Source: Acidobacteriota bacterium | Lineage (GTDB): Bacteria > Acidobacteriota > Terriglobia > Terriglobales > Acidobacteriaceae | Assembly (NCBI GenBank): GCA_025359885.1 | Contig: JANYDG010000112.1 | Location: forward strand, 1-64,000 | DNA: 64,000 nucleotides | Direction of reading: 5' to 3' | Part shown: in pieces, positions 1 through 10,100 of the stretch | How the letters are laid out: each line of letters opens with the position of its first letter | How positions within the stretch are numbered: the first letter of the stretch is position 1 | The notes under the pieces: model-generated | What the model was told of the DNA's origin: nothing | What the model saw: only the letters and a program-made list of their open reading frames with translations | Databases searched by the model: none | Made by a program: the position numbers and the translations under genes

Positions 1-389
1 AGGTAGAGGTACCAGCTCAGCAGGTTGATCTTCGGAAACGCCAGATCTTTCGCGCCAATCATGATCGGAATGAGGAAGTTGCCCAGCGTTGCCGGCACAG
101 ATGGCACCAGGAACAAGAAGATCATCACCACCCCGTGCATGGTGAAAATCTTGTTGTACGTATCGCTCGCCATCAGGTCCGATTGAGGCGTCAGCAACTC
201 CAGCCGGATTAACCCCGCCAACGCTCCCCCGATAAAAAAGAAGAACGTAATCGAGATTAGGTAAAGAATTGCGATCCGTTTGTGGTCGCCCGTCAGCAAC
301 CAGCTCATGATGCCGTTCTCGTTGTTCAGATAATTGCGCTTCGGTACCCGGGCCGTCGCCTGGTCGGGAAGATTCAGAATCGTACTCAT
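1..389 (-). CDS. ctaD: cytochrome c oxidase subunit I, N-terminal part
   Basis: This is the first ~129 codons of the haem-copper oxidase catalytic subunit; the rest lies beyond the left edge. The translation begins MSTILNLPDQATARVP, reaches a first membrane helix (RIAILYLISITFFFFIGGAL), and has the family signature around the low-spin haem histidine (KIFTMHGVVMIF) followed by GNFLIPIMIGAKDLAFP. The ATG at 389 overlaps the ctaC stop codon as ATGA, indicating translational coupling. It belongs to the caa3 oxidase encoded with ctaC and would reduce oxygen in the cytoplasmic membrane. Identity is secure; the C-terminal metal ligands cannot be seen. Confidence 0.95.
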   Translation of the reverse strand, partial: MSTILNLPDQATARVPKRNYLNNENGIMSWLLTGDHKRIAILYLISITFFFFIGGALAGLIRLELLTPQSDLMASDTYNKIFTMHGVVMIFLFLVPSVPATLGNFLIPIMIGAKDLAFPKINLLSWYLY

Positions 390-1453
390 GGCTTTGCTAC
401 CCCCTGCATACCTGCTCCCTTCATCGCTCCCTTGTCAGGTTGCTCTGGCAAAAGCTCCGTAGTATTCAACGTCTGCTGTACTCGGTAGTTCGAATTCAGG
501 TTCTTGATGTATTCGACCAATGAAATAAGACCCTCTTCGCTGATCTGCCCCTGGTACGTGGGCATGATGGGAGCGTACCCCTGCGTGATATGCGCCGAGG
601 GATTCAGAATTGCCTGCCGAAGATACGCCTCGTCCACCAGGACCGGGGAGCCCGTCGTCAGCGTCAACTTGGAGCCGTACACATTGGCGAGGCTCGGTCC
701 ACGCGAATCAGGTTGACCGTTATGGCAGGCACCGCAACTGAGGCTACTGAAAAGCCGCTCGCCATTCTGTGCCAGCGAAACGCCGCTGGTCGATCCCGCC
801 AGCCACATCTTGTAGTCCTCCGGCGTCTGTACCACGATGTCGCCAATCATCGCCGAGTGAGCCGTGCCGCAGTACTGCGTGCAGAAAAGGTGGTACGTCC
901 CCGGCGTCGTCGCTTCAAACCAGACGGTCGTGTAGCGCCCTGGAATTGCTTCTCTCTTCACCCGGAATGCCGGGATCGAGAAGCTGTGGAAGACATCCTG
1001 CGAAATCAGCGTCAACTGGATCGGCTTGTTAATCGGAATATGGAGTGAATTGATCTCATGCTGGCCACCCGGATGCTCTGCCTTCCACATCCACTGCTTG
1101 CCCACCACGTAGATATTCATCGCGTTCGGTGGAGGCGTGTAAATGCGGAAATACAGCACCGACCCCCACACAAACATCACCAGGAACAGGCCCAGCGGAA
1201 TGATCGTCCACGTCGCTTCAAGCAGCGTCGAGCCTTCAATCTGGGTTGGCACAGGGTTCCGCTCGCGCCGATACAAGATCGAAAACGTCGTCACCAGCAG
1301 GCCCACAAGGGTCAGCCCGACCAGGCTCACCAGCGTCATGAACACCAGCAGCGCGTCTACCTGCGGCGCAATCCGCGAAGCTTCCGGCGGAATGATCGCG
1401 AAGTTGACCATCCACTTTACGAGAAACTGCCAAATTACTGGACTCAATCCCAT
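386..1453 (-). CDS. ctaC: cytochrome c oxidase subunit II with fused cytochrome c (caa3 type)
   Basis: A 355-residue membrane protein. Two N-terminal helices (about residues 35-60 and 85-105) anchor a periplasmic cupredoxin domain. CuA ligands are visible in DVFHSFSIPAFRVKRE and CTQYCGTAHSAM (about residues 155-203). A C-terminal class I cytochrome c domain follows, with the haem motif CGACH near residue 241 and a likely axial Met in IMPTYQGQ. Domain order CuA then cytochrome c defines caa3-type oxidases, which receive electrons through the fused cytochrome. It follows the SCO1-like gene by 6 bases and overlaps ctaD by 4 bases, placing it in one transcript with the alternative complex III genes upstream. 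Confidence 0.95.
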   Translation of the reverse strand: MGLSPVIWQFLVKWMVNFAIIPPEASRIAPQVDALLVFMTLVSLVGLTLVGLLVTTFSILYRRERNPVPTQIEGSTLLEATWTIIPLGLFLVMFVWGSVLYFRIYTPPPNAMNIYVVGKQWMWKAEHPGGQHEINSLHIPINKPIQLTLISQDVFHSFSIPAFRVKREAIPGRYTTVWFEATTPGTYHLFCTQYCGTAHSAMIGDIVVQTPEDYKMWLAGSTSGVSLAQNGERLFSSLSCGACHNGQPDSRGPSLANVYGSKLTLTTGSPVLVDEAYLRQAILNPSAHITQGYAPIMPTYQGQISEEGLISLVEYIKNLNSNYRVQQTLNTTELLPEQPDKGAMKGAGMQGVAKP

Positions 1454-1459
1454 ATTCCG

Positions 1460-2413
1460 TTATCCGTTCCTCTTCGGTTCCTGCCCGCTCCTGGATTTAC
1501 CAGCAACGGCTCCAGCCGTACCAACCTGGGGCTTTTGCGCGTCCCGGCGAAACATCACAATCATGAACCCGCCCAACCCCAGCACCATCACCGCCCCACC
1601 CAGTTGCACCACCCGCGCAACCACCAGGCTGTGCGAGTTCGTCATGGGATCGTAGTGGTAGCAGTACGTCAAAATGTTATCGACCGGCGAACCGATCTTG
1701 TTCGCTGAAGCCTCAACCAGCCCCAGCCTCAAATCCTTGGGCGAATACTCCACCCCCATGTAGTATTGCGCTAACTTGCCCTCCGGCGTCACAATCTGAA
1801 TCGCACTTGCGTGCGCAAACTGCGTCAGCTTTCCATCCGGGCCCGGAATCTTCACATAACCAAAACCAACCGTTTTCGTCAGTTGGTCAATTTCCGCCTG
1901 CTTGCCCGTCAGGAAGTGCCAGCCATCGGCGGTCTCCGGGTGTCCGTAGCGATTCACATAGCTGCGCTTTTTTGCCGCCGCCAGATCCGGACCCTCGGTC
2001 GCATCAATGCTCACCACCACCACGTCAAAATCTTTGCCCGGCGTCAGCTTCACCATCCGCAGCGCCGAGGTCAACCCGTTCAACTCCTCAGAACACAACA
2101 TGGGACACTGAAAATACACCAGCGCGAGAATAGCCGGGTGCTTGCCAAAGTAGTCGCCCAGATGCACCGGCTTCGCAGCTTCATCCACAAAACCAAGCCC
2201 CAGCGGCAATTGCTGGTTCAGGTTCTGCGTAATCCCCACCTTGTCCAGAATCGCCGGCGGCTTGTCGTTGGTCGGTCCAATCTGCTTTTCGCCGGTCGGT
2301 GCAACCTGCGCAACCAACGAGGCAGCGCCCACGCATGCAAGTGCACAGGCCTGGACGAATGCCCTTGCCATGCGTGCCATGCGATTTGTCTCTGCCTGCT
2401 TCATTGGATTCAA
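1460..2413 (-). CDS. SCO1/SenC-family copper chaperone
   Basis: A 317-residue exported, membrane-held thioredoxin-fold protein. A signal-like segment (MARAFVQACALACVGAASLVAQ) is followed by the SCO copper-binding pair in FQCPMLCSEE (CxxxC, about residues 102-106). The third ligand is probably the His in KLTQFAHASAIQ near residue 203. A second hydrophobic helix near residue 270 (VVQLGGAVMVLGLGGFMIVMF) would anchor the C-terminus. SCO proteins deliver copper to the CuA site of subunit II, and this gene lies immediately upstream of ctaC, which fits that role. The first Met (MNPMKQAE) is used; the Met at residue 4 is an alternative. Confidence 0.88.
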   Translation of the reverse strand: MNPMKQAETNRMARMARAFVQACALACVGAASLVAQVAPTGEKQIGPTNDKPPAILDKVGITQNLNQQLPLGLGFVDEAAKPVHLGDYFGKHPAILALVYFQCPMLCSEELNGLTSALRMVKLTPGKDFDVVVVSIDATEGPDLAAAKKRSYVNRYGHPETADGWHFLTGKQAEIDQLTKTVGFGYVKIPGPDGKLTQFAHASAIQIVTPEGKLAQYYMGVEYSPKDLRLGLVEASANKIGSPVDNILTYCYHYDPMTNSHSLVVARVVQLGGAVMVLGLGGFMIVMFRRDAQKPQVGTAGAVAGKSRSGQEPKRNG

Positions 2414-2455
2414 GTCCGTTCTCTCACTGCTGGTGCCGGAAATTTGCGCGCTCGA

Positions 2456-3049
2456 TTACTCCGCCTTGTTCGCAGCAGCCTTCGCCATCTGCTCCTGCTC
2501 ATACCCGGTGCGTGCGAATCCGTCCGTCAGAGGAGCCTTGACCACCGGCAGCTCGGCTCCCGTGAGAACCTTGTCCGCCGCTGCCCCGGCTGGAACCACC
2601 GGAAGTCCGCGCGCGGCGATCAGTTCAATTGCCCGCTCAATTGGAATCCGCACCGTCCCCTTGCTGCGGTCAATATAGCTGTAGTTCTCCAGCAGCAGGT
2701 CTTCCTTGGCGTGCAAATCGGCAATTTCCTGGTACCCATCGTCGGTCTGCAGGCGTGGGGTAGGGAAGCGGTTGGCCAGTTGCGCAAACTGCTGTTGCAG
2801 CTCCGGCGAAGTAGCGAGGTTGCCCAGCTTGCGCACATCGACTGGGTGATTCCACTTCGTCGTGGGCCCATCGGCCTTGGCCAGCTGTGAGTTGATCACC
2901 TTGCCGATGCCGACGCAGAGCACCGCCGTCACCACCACAAAAATGCCAAGCGCGGTGAGAAACACCACGACGCCCGAGACACGTACATCGGACCCCTCGT
3001 AGCCTAGCGTTGCGTCAACCTTCGTTTCCTTCGGATCATGCGTGTGCAT
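2456..3049 (-). CDS. one-helix protein of the alternative complex III operon, function unknown
   Basis: A 197-residue protein with a short polar N-terminus rich in His and Asp, one membrane helix (about residues 24-50, VVVFLTALGIFVVVTAVLCV) and a hydrophilic periplasmic domain. The end of that domain contains a segment typical of proteins found beside actF (DRSKGTVRIPIERAIELIA). It overlaps actF by 14 bases and precedes the SCO1-like gene, so it is surely co-transcribed with the respiratory genes. I recognise no catalytic motif or haem site. A role as an accessory or assembly subunit of the complex III/oxidase supercomplex is inferred from position only. Confidence 0.75.
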   Translation of the reverse strand: MHTHDPKETKVDATLGYEGSDVRVSGVVVFLTALGIFVVVTAVLCVGIGKVINSQLAKADGPTTKWNHPVDVRKLGNLATSPELQQQFAQLANRFPTPRLQTDDGYQEIADLHAKEDLLLENYSYIDRSKGTVRIPIERAIELIAARGLPVVPAGAAADKVLTGAELPVVKAPLTDGFARTGYEQEQMAKAAANKAE

Positions 3050-4313
3050 GTTCAGGCTCCAGAATCTCCGCCAGATGCGGATCGTTGGTCGCGACCAGGG
3101 GACGCGTCGTCAGATTCGTAAAGTAATACGCCAACCAAAGCGCCGTCATCGCCACCGGCACCGCAGCGTACTCGAGGATGCCCCAGCTGAAGTGCAGGTT
3201 CCGAGCCGCGTCCTTGAAGTTCGGCTCGACCAGCCAGAACAGATCAAATGCTTTGGCAAAGATCATCCATTGGCAAACCCTGATCAGCCGCTTCTTGTTC
3301 CGCTTGATGTCCTTCGACAGCAGCAGCGAGAAGGGAATCAGCCAGTGAAACATGAAGTCCAGCGTGCAGATAATGCCCCAGTTCCCATTGATCCGGTTCA
3401 GGTACCACGGAATCTCTTCCGGCAGATTCCCCGACCAGATGATGAGGAACTGCGCAAATGCCAGGTACATGTTCAGCATCACGAAAGCAAAGGTAAACTT
3501 GCCGAGGTCATACTGCTCTGTCCCGCGCAAAATCGTCTTGAAGGGTTCGGCCTTCGAGAGGCTCAGCACCGTAATCAAAGACAGCGCCAGCACCGAATAC
3601 CCCTGGCCCACCAGGAAGAGCAACCCATACACCGACGAATACCAGGTCACGTCCATCGACATCACCCAGTAAATGACAGCCGCCGTCATGGTCAGCGAGT
3701 AAATCAGAATGCCCGCGCCCGAAAGGTTCTCCATCCGCTTGATCCACTGCGGCGTGTTCACCGGTGAATCGGCTTCTCGCTTCAGGCTCAGCGTATTCAT
3801 CTGCCATACAAAGAAGCCCCAGATGGCAAAGCAGATCAGGGCCACAATCCAATAGGAGCTCAGGTTGAGCATCGGATGCTTCCACTCGATCGCGTGCGCC
3901 TCGCCTTCACTCAGGCCAGCCTTCAGCGCTTCGGCTCCGGAACTATACTTCGCCCAGGCATACAGGTGCTTGGCAAACAAGGCCGAAATCACCCAATAGC
4001 CAAAGATCAGCGGCAGCGTCCGGCTCATCGCCTCAAGCGGCCTTCGCAGCAGCAGGCCCCACTTGCCGCCTGATACGTACTGCACCATCAGAAGCGTAAG
4101 CCCACCGCAGCAGAAGCCGAACGTCAGCATCAGGCCAACGACCCACGCCCGGTAGACGTGTTCCAGACCGTCCGCTCCGCCGAGGAACGCCAGCACAGCA
4201 GCGACCACGGTAAACAGGATTGAGACCATCAATGCCCGCGCGCGCCAGCCGTTCACAAACGGGGGTGCTGACAAATCCGCGGGAAGTACTTTTGCATGAG
4301 CAGCGTGTGCCAT
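3036..4313 (-). CDS. actF: alternative complex III membrane subunit ActF (NrfD-like)
   Basis: A 425-residue polytopic membrane protein with about ten hydrophobic segments, starting with ARALMVSILFTVVAAVLAFL near residue 25. Placement after actE and similarity in style to ActC identify it as ActF, the second NrfD-like quinol-interacting subunit of alternative complex III. Segments such as MSMDVTWYSSVYGLLFLVG and PWYLNRINGNWG are typical of the family. In known complexes ActC and ActF form the membrane core that carries quinol oxidation and possibly proton translocation. The gene is separated from actE by 17 bases and overlaps the following gene. Confidence 0.88.
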   Translation of the reverse strand: MAHAAHAKVLPADLSAPPFVNGWRARALMVSILFTVVAAVLAFLGGADGLEHVYRAWVVGLMLTFGFCCGGLTLLMVQYVSGGKWGLLLRRPLEAMSRTLPLIFGYWVISALFAKHLYAWAKYSSGAEALKAGLSEGEAHAIEWKHPMLNLSSYWIVALICFAIWGFFVWQMNTLSLKREADSPVNTPQWIKRMENLSGAGILIYSLTMTAAVIYWVMSMDVTWYSSVYGLLFLVGQGYSVLALSLITVLSLSKAEPFKTILRGTEQYDLGKFTFAFVMLNMYLAFAQFLIIWSGNLPEEIPWYLNRINGNWGIICTLDFMFHWLIPFSLLLSKDIKRNKKRLIRVCQWMIFAKAFDLFWLVEPNFKDAARNLHFSWGILEYAAVPVAMTALWLAYYFTNLTTRPLVATNDPHLAEILEPEHAHA

Positions 4314-4330
4314 CGGTTTTGCTCTGCTCC

Positions 4331-5185
4331 CTAATTCCCCGCCTTCGGCGCCACGGGCGCGTCAGGCAGCTTGCTGGAGGTCGTTGTTTTTGCAGCAGCC
4401 GAGTGGGGAACAAAAACCTTCGGGTCCCCCGGATACGCTGGTGCCATCGCCGGCGTGCCTTCGCTGGCATTTGCGGGATAGGCTTGAATCGCAGTGGTCG
4501 GCAAATCCCAGGGTCCGGCAAAACCTTCCGGCAATCCCTTGGCCGTTGCCACGTCTTTCAACTGCTCTACCCTGGCCCCCGCAGCTACGTCGGTCGCGGT
4601 CGCATTCTGGCTCAGTTGCAGTGCCCGGATATAGGCCGCTACCGACCACCGCTCCTCCGGAGTCAGTTGCGCCGAGTAGTCCGGCATCGCCCCATATCCA
4701 TGCGTCATCACATAGAAGTAGTGGCTGATTGGTTGCGACCGCCGTACCTGGTCGTTCAAATTGCCCGCCGGCTTGTAGCCCCGCTGCACAATCGCTCCCA
4801 ACCCGTTGCCGACGCGCGAATGGCAGGGCGTGCAGTAAATGTTGAACCGTTCCTGCCCCTTCTTGAGCACGGTCATCGTGGCCGGGAAAGGGAGCATATC
4901 CTTCTCTTCGCGGTAGCCGTTGGCGCCCTGGACCACGCCTGTATAGAAGTAGCTGTCTTCCTTCAACCCACCGCGCGCCACCGTGTTCTCCACCTGCGGC
5001 CTCGACGACCGGTGGTCAGTAAAGAATTCCGTGCCGCGCTGCGGAATGAACTTCGGCTGGTTGTGCATGTCCTGCCTGCAACCCACCACAAACAAGGCCA
5101 CGACACCCAGCAGCGCCAGACGGTTCGCCCGCTTTGCAAGAGCTGCGTACTGATCCCTGATCCCTGCCCCCTGATCTCTGGTCAT
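4331..5185 (-). CDS. actE: alternative complex III monohaem cytochrome c subunit ActE
   Basis: A 284-residue lipoprotein cytochrome c. The hydrophobic signal (RLALLGVVALFVVGC) ends in a lipobox Cys. The haem motif is CTPCH near residue 119, and the axial Met is probably in GAMPDYSAQL near residue 165. A long Pro/Ala-rich tail follows. ActE is the monohaem electron carrier of alternative complex III, passing electrons from pentahaem ActA towards the oxidase. The N-terminal peptide TRDQGAGIRDQ is encoded by a dispersed heptamer repeat, so the repeat has become part of the reading frame before the signal peptide. The start ATG overlaps the actD stop by one base. Confidence 0.9.
   Translation of the reverse strand: MTRDQGAGIRDQYAALAKRANRLALLGVVALFVVGCRQDMHNQPKFIPQRGTEFFTDHRSSRPQVENTVARGGLKEDSYFYTGVVQGANGYREEKDMLPFPATMTVLKKGQERFNIYCTPCHSRVGNGLGAIVQRGYKPAGNLNDQVRRSQPISHYFYVMTHGYGAMPDYSAQLTPEERWSVAAYIRALQLSQNATATDVAAGARVEQLKDVATAKGLPEGFAGPWDLPTTAIQAYPANASEGTPAMAPAYPGDPKVFVPHSAAAKTTTSSKLPDAPVAPKAGN
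5150..5180 (-). repeat. heptamer repeat tract inside the start of actE
   Basis: On the minus strand this reads as degenerate units of GGGATCA (for example GGGGGCAGGGATCAGGGATC). It begins within the first codons of actE and is translated as RDQGAGIRDQ. It is the same unit family as the tracts at 11932-12012 and 20973-21058. Confidence 0.75.
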
Positions 5186-5730
5186 CAGTACTCCACCTCC
5201 ACAACAGAATTCGGACCCATGCTCTCAAGGTAGGCACGCGTTCCCGAAGCGTCATACTTCGGGTCGAGCGCCTCCAGGCACAGGAAAAACTTGTCGTCCG
5301 TCGCCCCGTTGCGAAAATTCGGCGCATTGAACAGCGGATGATACAAACTCGGCAGCCCGTTCAGCGCAATCATGCCAAATGCCGCCGACAAGCCGGCAAA
5401 CAGGATCGTCCACTCATACGCCGGCACAATAAACGCCGGCCAGGAATACGTCGGCCGCCCGCCGATGTTCAGCGGATATGCCAGTGTCGAGATCCACGTT
5501 TCCAGTGAAAACATCGCGCACAGGCCCATCAGTCCGCCGGTCAACGTCAGCAGCGAAACCCGGTCCTTGTGAAACCCGATTGCCTCCGCCGCCTCTTCCA
5601 CCGGATAGGGCGTGTAGCAGTCCATGCGCCGCCAACCATCGTGGTAGGCCGCTTGCGCCGCCCGCACCAGGTCTGAGGGAGTTTCGAATTCGGCAATCAT
5701 GCCGTATGTTCCTTCTACAGCTACAGGCAT
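5185..5730 (-). CDS. actD: alternative complex III subunit ActD (DUF3341)
   Basis: A 181-residue membrane protein of the DUF3341/ActD family. The N-terminal soluble part begins MPVAVEGTYGMIAEFETPSDLVRAA and contains DGWRRMDCYTPYPVEEAAEAIG, a typical ActD signature. Two helices follow (about residues 60-80 and 105-128). The C-terminus includes NAPNFRNGATDDKFFLCLEA. In the complex ActD packs beside ActC. Stop/start overlaps of one base on both sides tie it to actC and actE. Confidence 0.9.
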   Translation of the reverse strand: MPVAVEGTYGMIAEFETPSDLVRAAQAAYHDGWRRMDCYTPYPVEEAAEAIGFHKDRVSLLTLTGGLMGLCAMFSLETWISTLAYPLNIGGRPTYSWPAFIVPAYEWTILFAGLSAAFGMIALNGLPSLYHPLFNAPNFRNGATDDKFFLCLEALDPKYDASGTRAYLESMGPNSVVEVEY

Positions 5731-7154
5731 CAGTCACCCGCCCCGACTGCCGGCTTGGCTTTCGCAGTAATCTTTGCCGAGGGCAGCATCATCTTGATTT
5801 CGTTCATGGGAATCATGGGCAGGAAGCGCACAAACAAGAGGAAGAGCGCCGTAAACAAGCCCATGGTGCCGAAATACGTCATGTAATCCCACTTGGTCGC
5901 GCGGTAGGTGCCCCACGACGACGGCAGAAAGTCGCGATACAAACTCGTCACAACAATGACAAACCGCTCAAACCACATGCCCGTGTTCACAATCAAGCTC
6001 ATCACAAACATGAATGTCATGTTGGTCCGCCACTTGCGTACCCAGAGCGTCGTCAGCGGAATCGCAATGTTACACAGAATCAGAACCCAGTAGCTCCAGC
6101 CCATCGGACCAAACATGCGGTTCCACATCATGAAGAATTCCCAGTGCGAGGCCGAGTACCACGCCATGAAGACTTCCATGCCGTACCCGTAGGCCACAAT
6201 CAGACCGGTGGTCAGCATGACCTTGCCCATGTTATCCATGTGGCGGTCAGTGACCAGTGCCTCCAGGTGATAGAACTTCCTGAGCGGAATGGCCAGCGTC
6301 AGCACCATCGCAAAGCCCGAGTACACCGCGCCCGCAACGAAGTAGGGCGGAAAGATCGTGGTGTGCCAGCCCGGAATCACCGCCACTGCAAAGTCGAAGC
6401 TGATGACCGTGTGGACCGAGAGCACCAGAGGCGTCGCCAATCCGGCCAGCAGCAGCGAAGCTGTTTCATACCGCACCCAATGGCGCACTGAACCGCGCCA
6501 GCCTAGCGAGAGAAGTCCGTAGATGTACGCCGCGAATTTGGTCTTGGCACGGTCACGCATGGTACCGAAGTCGGGAATCAGACCGACGTACCAGAAGACA
6601 ATCGAGATCGTTGCATACGTCGAAACGGCGAACACGTCCCACAGCAGCGGCGATCGGAACTGCGGCCAGACATTCATCGTGTTCGGCAGTGGGAACAGCC
6701 AGTAAGCCAGCCACGGACGCCCCACGTGAATCAGCGGGAACAGGCCTGCGCAGACCACAGCAAAGATCGTCATCGCCTCGGCAAACCGGTTGATCGAGTT
6801 CCGCCACTGCTGTTTGAAGAGCAGCAGAATCGCCGAAATCAGCGTTCCTGCATGGCCGATACCGATCCACCAGACAAAGTTGATGATGGCAAATCCCCAG
6901 CCCACCGGCTGCGAAACAGCCCAGATGCCGGTGCCTTTCAGGAACAGCCAGGTCACCGCGACGATGACCAGCGTCGCCACCGCCCCGCCCACGCTGAACA
7001 GGGCAAACCAGCCCAGCGAGGTCGTCGGCGTCAGCACAATGTCGGCAATCTTCGCCGTGACCGTCTTGAAGGTGAAGCCCGGCGCGAGTACCCGGAATTC
7101 GCCTGTCTTTGGGTCGATTCTTGGATCTTCGGGTTTGATGTCCTTCGTTGCCAT
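5730..7154 (-). CDS. actC: alternative complex III quinol-oxidising membrane subunit ActC (NrfD-like)
   Basis: A polytopic NrfD/PsrC-family protein of about 474 residues from the Met chosen here (MATKDIKPEDPRID). An in-frame Met 12 codons upstream (7190) would overlap actB, whereas the chosen start leaves a 16-base gap. Around ten helices are visible, with family-typical stretches such as FVWWIGIGHAGTLISAILLL near the N-terminus, HVGRPWLAYWLFPLPN and PYFVAGAVYSGFAMVLTLAI. ActC binds quinol near the interface with the iron-sulfur part of ActB and is thought to be the entry site for electrons. Confidence 0.9.
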   Translation of the reverse strand: MATKDIKPEDPRIDPKTGEFRVLAPGFTFKTVTAKIADIVLTPTTSLGWFALFSVGGAVATLVIVAVTWLFLKGTGIWAVSQPVGWGFAIINFVWWIGIGHAGTLISAILLLFKQQWRNSINRFAEAMTIFAVVCAGLFPLIHVGRPWLAYWLFPLPNTMNVWPQFRSPLLWDVFAVSTYATISIVFWYVGLIPDFGTMRDRAKTKFAAYIYGLLSLGWRGSVRHWVRYETASLLLAGLATPLVLSVHTVISFDFAVAVIPGWHTTIFPPYFVAGAVYSGFAMVLTLAIPLRKFYHLEALVTDRHMDNMGKVMLTTGLIVAYGYGMEVFMAWYSASHWEFFMMWNRMFGPMGWSYWVLILCNIAIPLTTLWVRKWRTNMTFMFVMSLIVNTGMWFERFVIVVTSLYRDFLPSSWGTYRATKWDYMTYFGTMGLFTALFLLFVRFLPMIPMNEIKMMLPSAKITAKAKPAVGAGD

Positions 7155-7170
7155 CGCCAGTTCGAGCCTC

Positions 7171-10100
7171 TCAGCCCTTCGCCGGGGCATGTTCCACAGG
7201 GGCCTCGGCGAGTTCGGGGTTGGGATTCAGCACCGCGGCCGTATACTGCGTCCGCGGGCGGGTGTTCAGGTCGGCCAACACCGAGTAGGTGCGCTCCTCT
7301 GCAAGCAGAGTTGCGACCTTGCTGGTCTTGTCGTTGATATTGCCAAAGGTGATCGCCGATGCCGGGCACGCCTGCTGGCAGGCCGTCACCACTTCACCGT
7401 CGCGGATCGCCCGGTTTTCCTTGTCCGCGTCAATCTTTGCTTCGGAGATGCGCTGCACGCAGTAACTGCACTTCTCCATCACGCCGCGCGACCGAACTGA
7501 AACGTCGGGATTACGCATCAGCTTCAGGCTCTCCGTCTCGTAGTCAGAGAAGAGCAGGAAGTTGAAGCGGCGAACCTTATATGGGCAGTTGTTGGCGCAG
7601 TAACGGGTACCAACGCAACGGTTGTACACCATCGTGTTGATGCCCTCCGGCGTATGTACCGTCGCGCCTACCGGGCAAACCTGTTCGCACGGCGCGTTTT
7701 CGCAGTGCTGGCAGGCCATTGGCTGGAAGTGCGCCTTCGGTGCCGCCAGATCCCCCTCGAAGTAGGTATCGATCCTCAGCCACTGCATATTCCGGCCGAT
7801 GCGTACCTGCTGCTTGCCAACCACCGCGATGTTGTTCTCCGCGTAGCAGCCAACAATACAGGCATTGCAGCCCGTGCAGCTGTTCAGATCAATCGACATG
7901 CCCCAGGCGTTGTCCTTGTACTCCCAGTTCGGGAACATCGAGTTGTCGCGCTCGACCTTGGGATGCTCTTCGCCTTCATTGGCAAAGCCGGGGTTCGCCT
8001 TGTACTCCTCAAGCGTCGCCGAGCGAATCACGCCCCGCGTCTCCGCTTCGTTGCCTTCGAGCGAATGCGTGCCTGAACCGTCGCCGCCCTCCATCTTCGA
8101 GCGGTGATCCTGGAAGTGGCTCTTGGTCACCGCAATGCCCCACTTGCCTTCGACCTTGACCGCAGAGCCGGTTGTATAGAAGGGAGCGTCCGAGGTCCGA
8201 ACCAGATAGGCGTTGAATCCAGTGCCCGAACCCACGCGTCCAGCAGCCTCGCGGCCATAGCCCAGATGCAGGGTCGCCGCGTTGTCCGGGTGTCCGGGAG
8301 CGACCAGCACCGGGGTCTTCACCTTGCGGCCGCCTACCGTGATTTCGAGAATTTCGCCTTCTTCGATACCCAGTTTCGTCAGCGTCGCGCCAGAGACCAG
8401 CGCCGCGTTGTCCCATGCCAGGTTGGTAACCGGCTTGGGCAGTTCCTGCAGCCAGCCGACGTTCGAGTAGCGACCATCGTAGATGTTCGGGTCTGGACGG
8501 AAGATCAGCTCAAAGGCTTCCTTCGGCAGTGGCGTCGGAACCTTTACCGCTCCCGGCTTCATCGAAGCTGCCACGGTGTTGGCCGTGCCGTCGATCCAGC
8601 CCTTGTGCAGGGCCTTGCGCCAGCCCAGTTCAAATTCGCCGCCCTTGGCGATGGTCGATTTCCACGTCGTGCGCACCGCTTCATACGCCGAGGTCTGCGG
8701 CTCGTCGAGCATCGCCTGGATCAGGTCGTGCGCCGTGTGTCCGCCGTAGAGCGGCTCAATCATCGGCTGAATTACCGAAACCGAGCCGTCGTACGCGCGG
8801 ACGTCAGACCACGATTCAAGATAATGTGCCGCCGGAACATGCCAGATTGCTTCTGCGCCCGTCTCGTCAATGTGCGAACCGAGATGGACGGAAACCTTCG
8901 CCTTGCCCAGGGCTGTTTTGAACTCAAGATCGGCAGGAGCGTCGTACACCGGGTTTGAATTCAGCATGACCAGCCAATCGACCTTGCCGGCATTCAAGTC
9001 CGCAACCAGCGCCTTCAGGTCGCCAATCTGGTCAGGCGAAGCGAATGGGAGACCGTCGGTTTCGACCAGCGCCGTTACGGTTTTGCCAACGTTCCCGAGC
9101 GCATCGTTGATCGCCAGCGCCAGTGCCGCGACCGACGGGTCCTGGTACAGCCCCGGGATGACGACCGACTTGCCGGCATTCGCCTTCAGGTCCTTTGCCA
9201 GCACTCCGAGAAACTTCGTCTGCTCCGCGCTCCAGCTATACGCAGGGGCCGAAATTCCAGCTGCGCCCACGGCCACAGCCAGGGCCGCCGCAAACGCAGG
9301 AATTTCACTCGCCCGCAGTCCCAGCCGATGCTCAGCCTTCAGTCCGGTCGTCGACGGCGTGCTCTCAACCGAGTAAAGCCGGTTCATCCCCTTGGCCGGG
9401 TTCTTCCGGCGCGCGGCGTACTCCCGCGTCAGTTTGTGGAAGCCCGGATACCCCGCGCCCGACAGGAAATCTGCGTCGAGGGCAACGATGACGTCGGCCC
9501 CTTCAAGCGAATACTGCGGACTCACGCCCTTGGAGAAGGCTGTTCCTGCCAGCGCCGGGTCATACTGCACCAGCCTGGCCTTGGGATAAGCCTTCTGCGC
9601 TTCAATCCACTGCCGTTGTAACGTTGGCGAGGTGAACGAGGTGCTCAGAAAATACAGTCCCTCGCCGCCATCTTTTTTACCTTCGTTCAGACGGTCCCGG
9701 TAGGCTCCCAGAAAATCGACGTATTCCGTCGTCGTGCCGCGCAGCGTGGCATGTTGCGAACGGTCCGGGTCATACAGGTCCAGCAGCGTTGCCTGGGCAA
9801 AGATGTCCGACGACCCCAGGTTGTACGGGTGGTCCGGGTTGCCATCCAGCTTGATCGGCCGATAGGCATCGGACTTGACCAGCAGCGGCAGCCCGCCGGT
9901 CGGAAACGGGTGCGCCGTCGCGAAGTAGTTTGCCTTCCCCAGCACCAGGTCTTCCGGCTGCCTGACATAGGGATAGATCGGCTCATCCGGCTGCTTTGTA
10001 CAACCGGCCAGTCCGGCCAATGCCAGGGACGCAGACATCAGCTTCAAAAAGCCGCGCCGCGAAACCGGATCAACCCACTCGGCTGCCGCGTCAGGAAATT

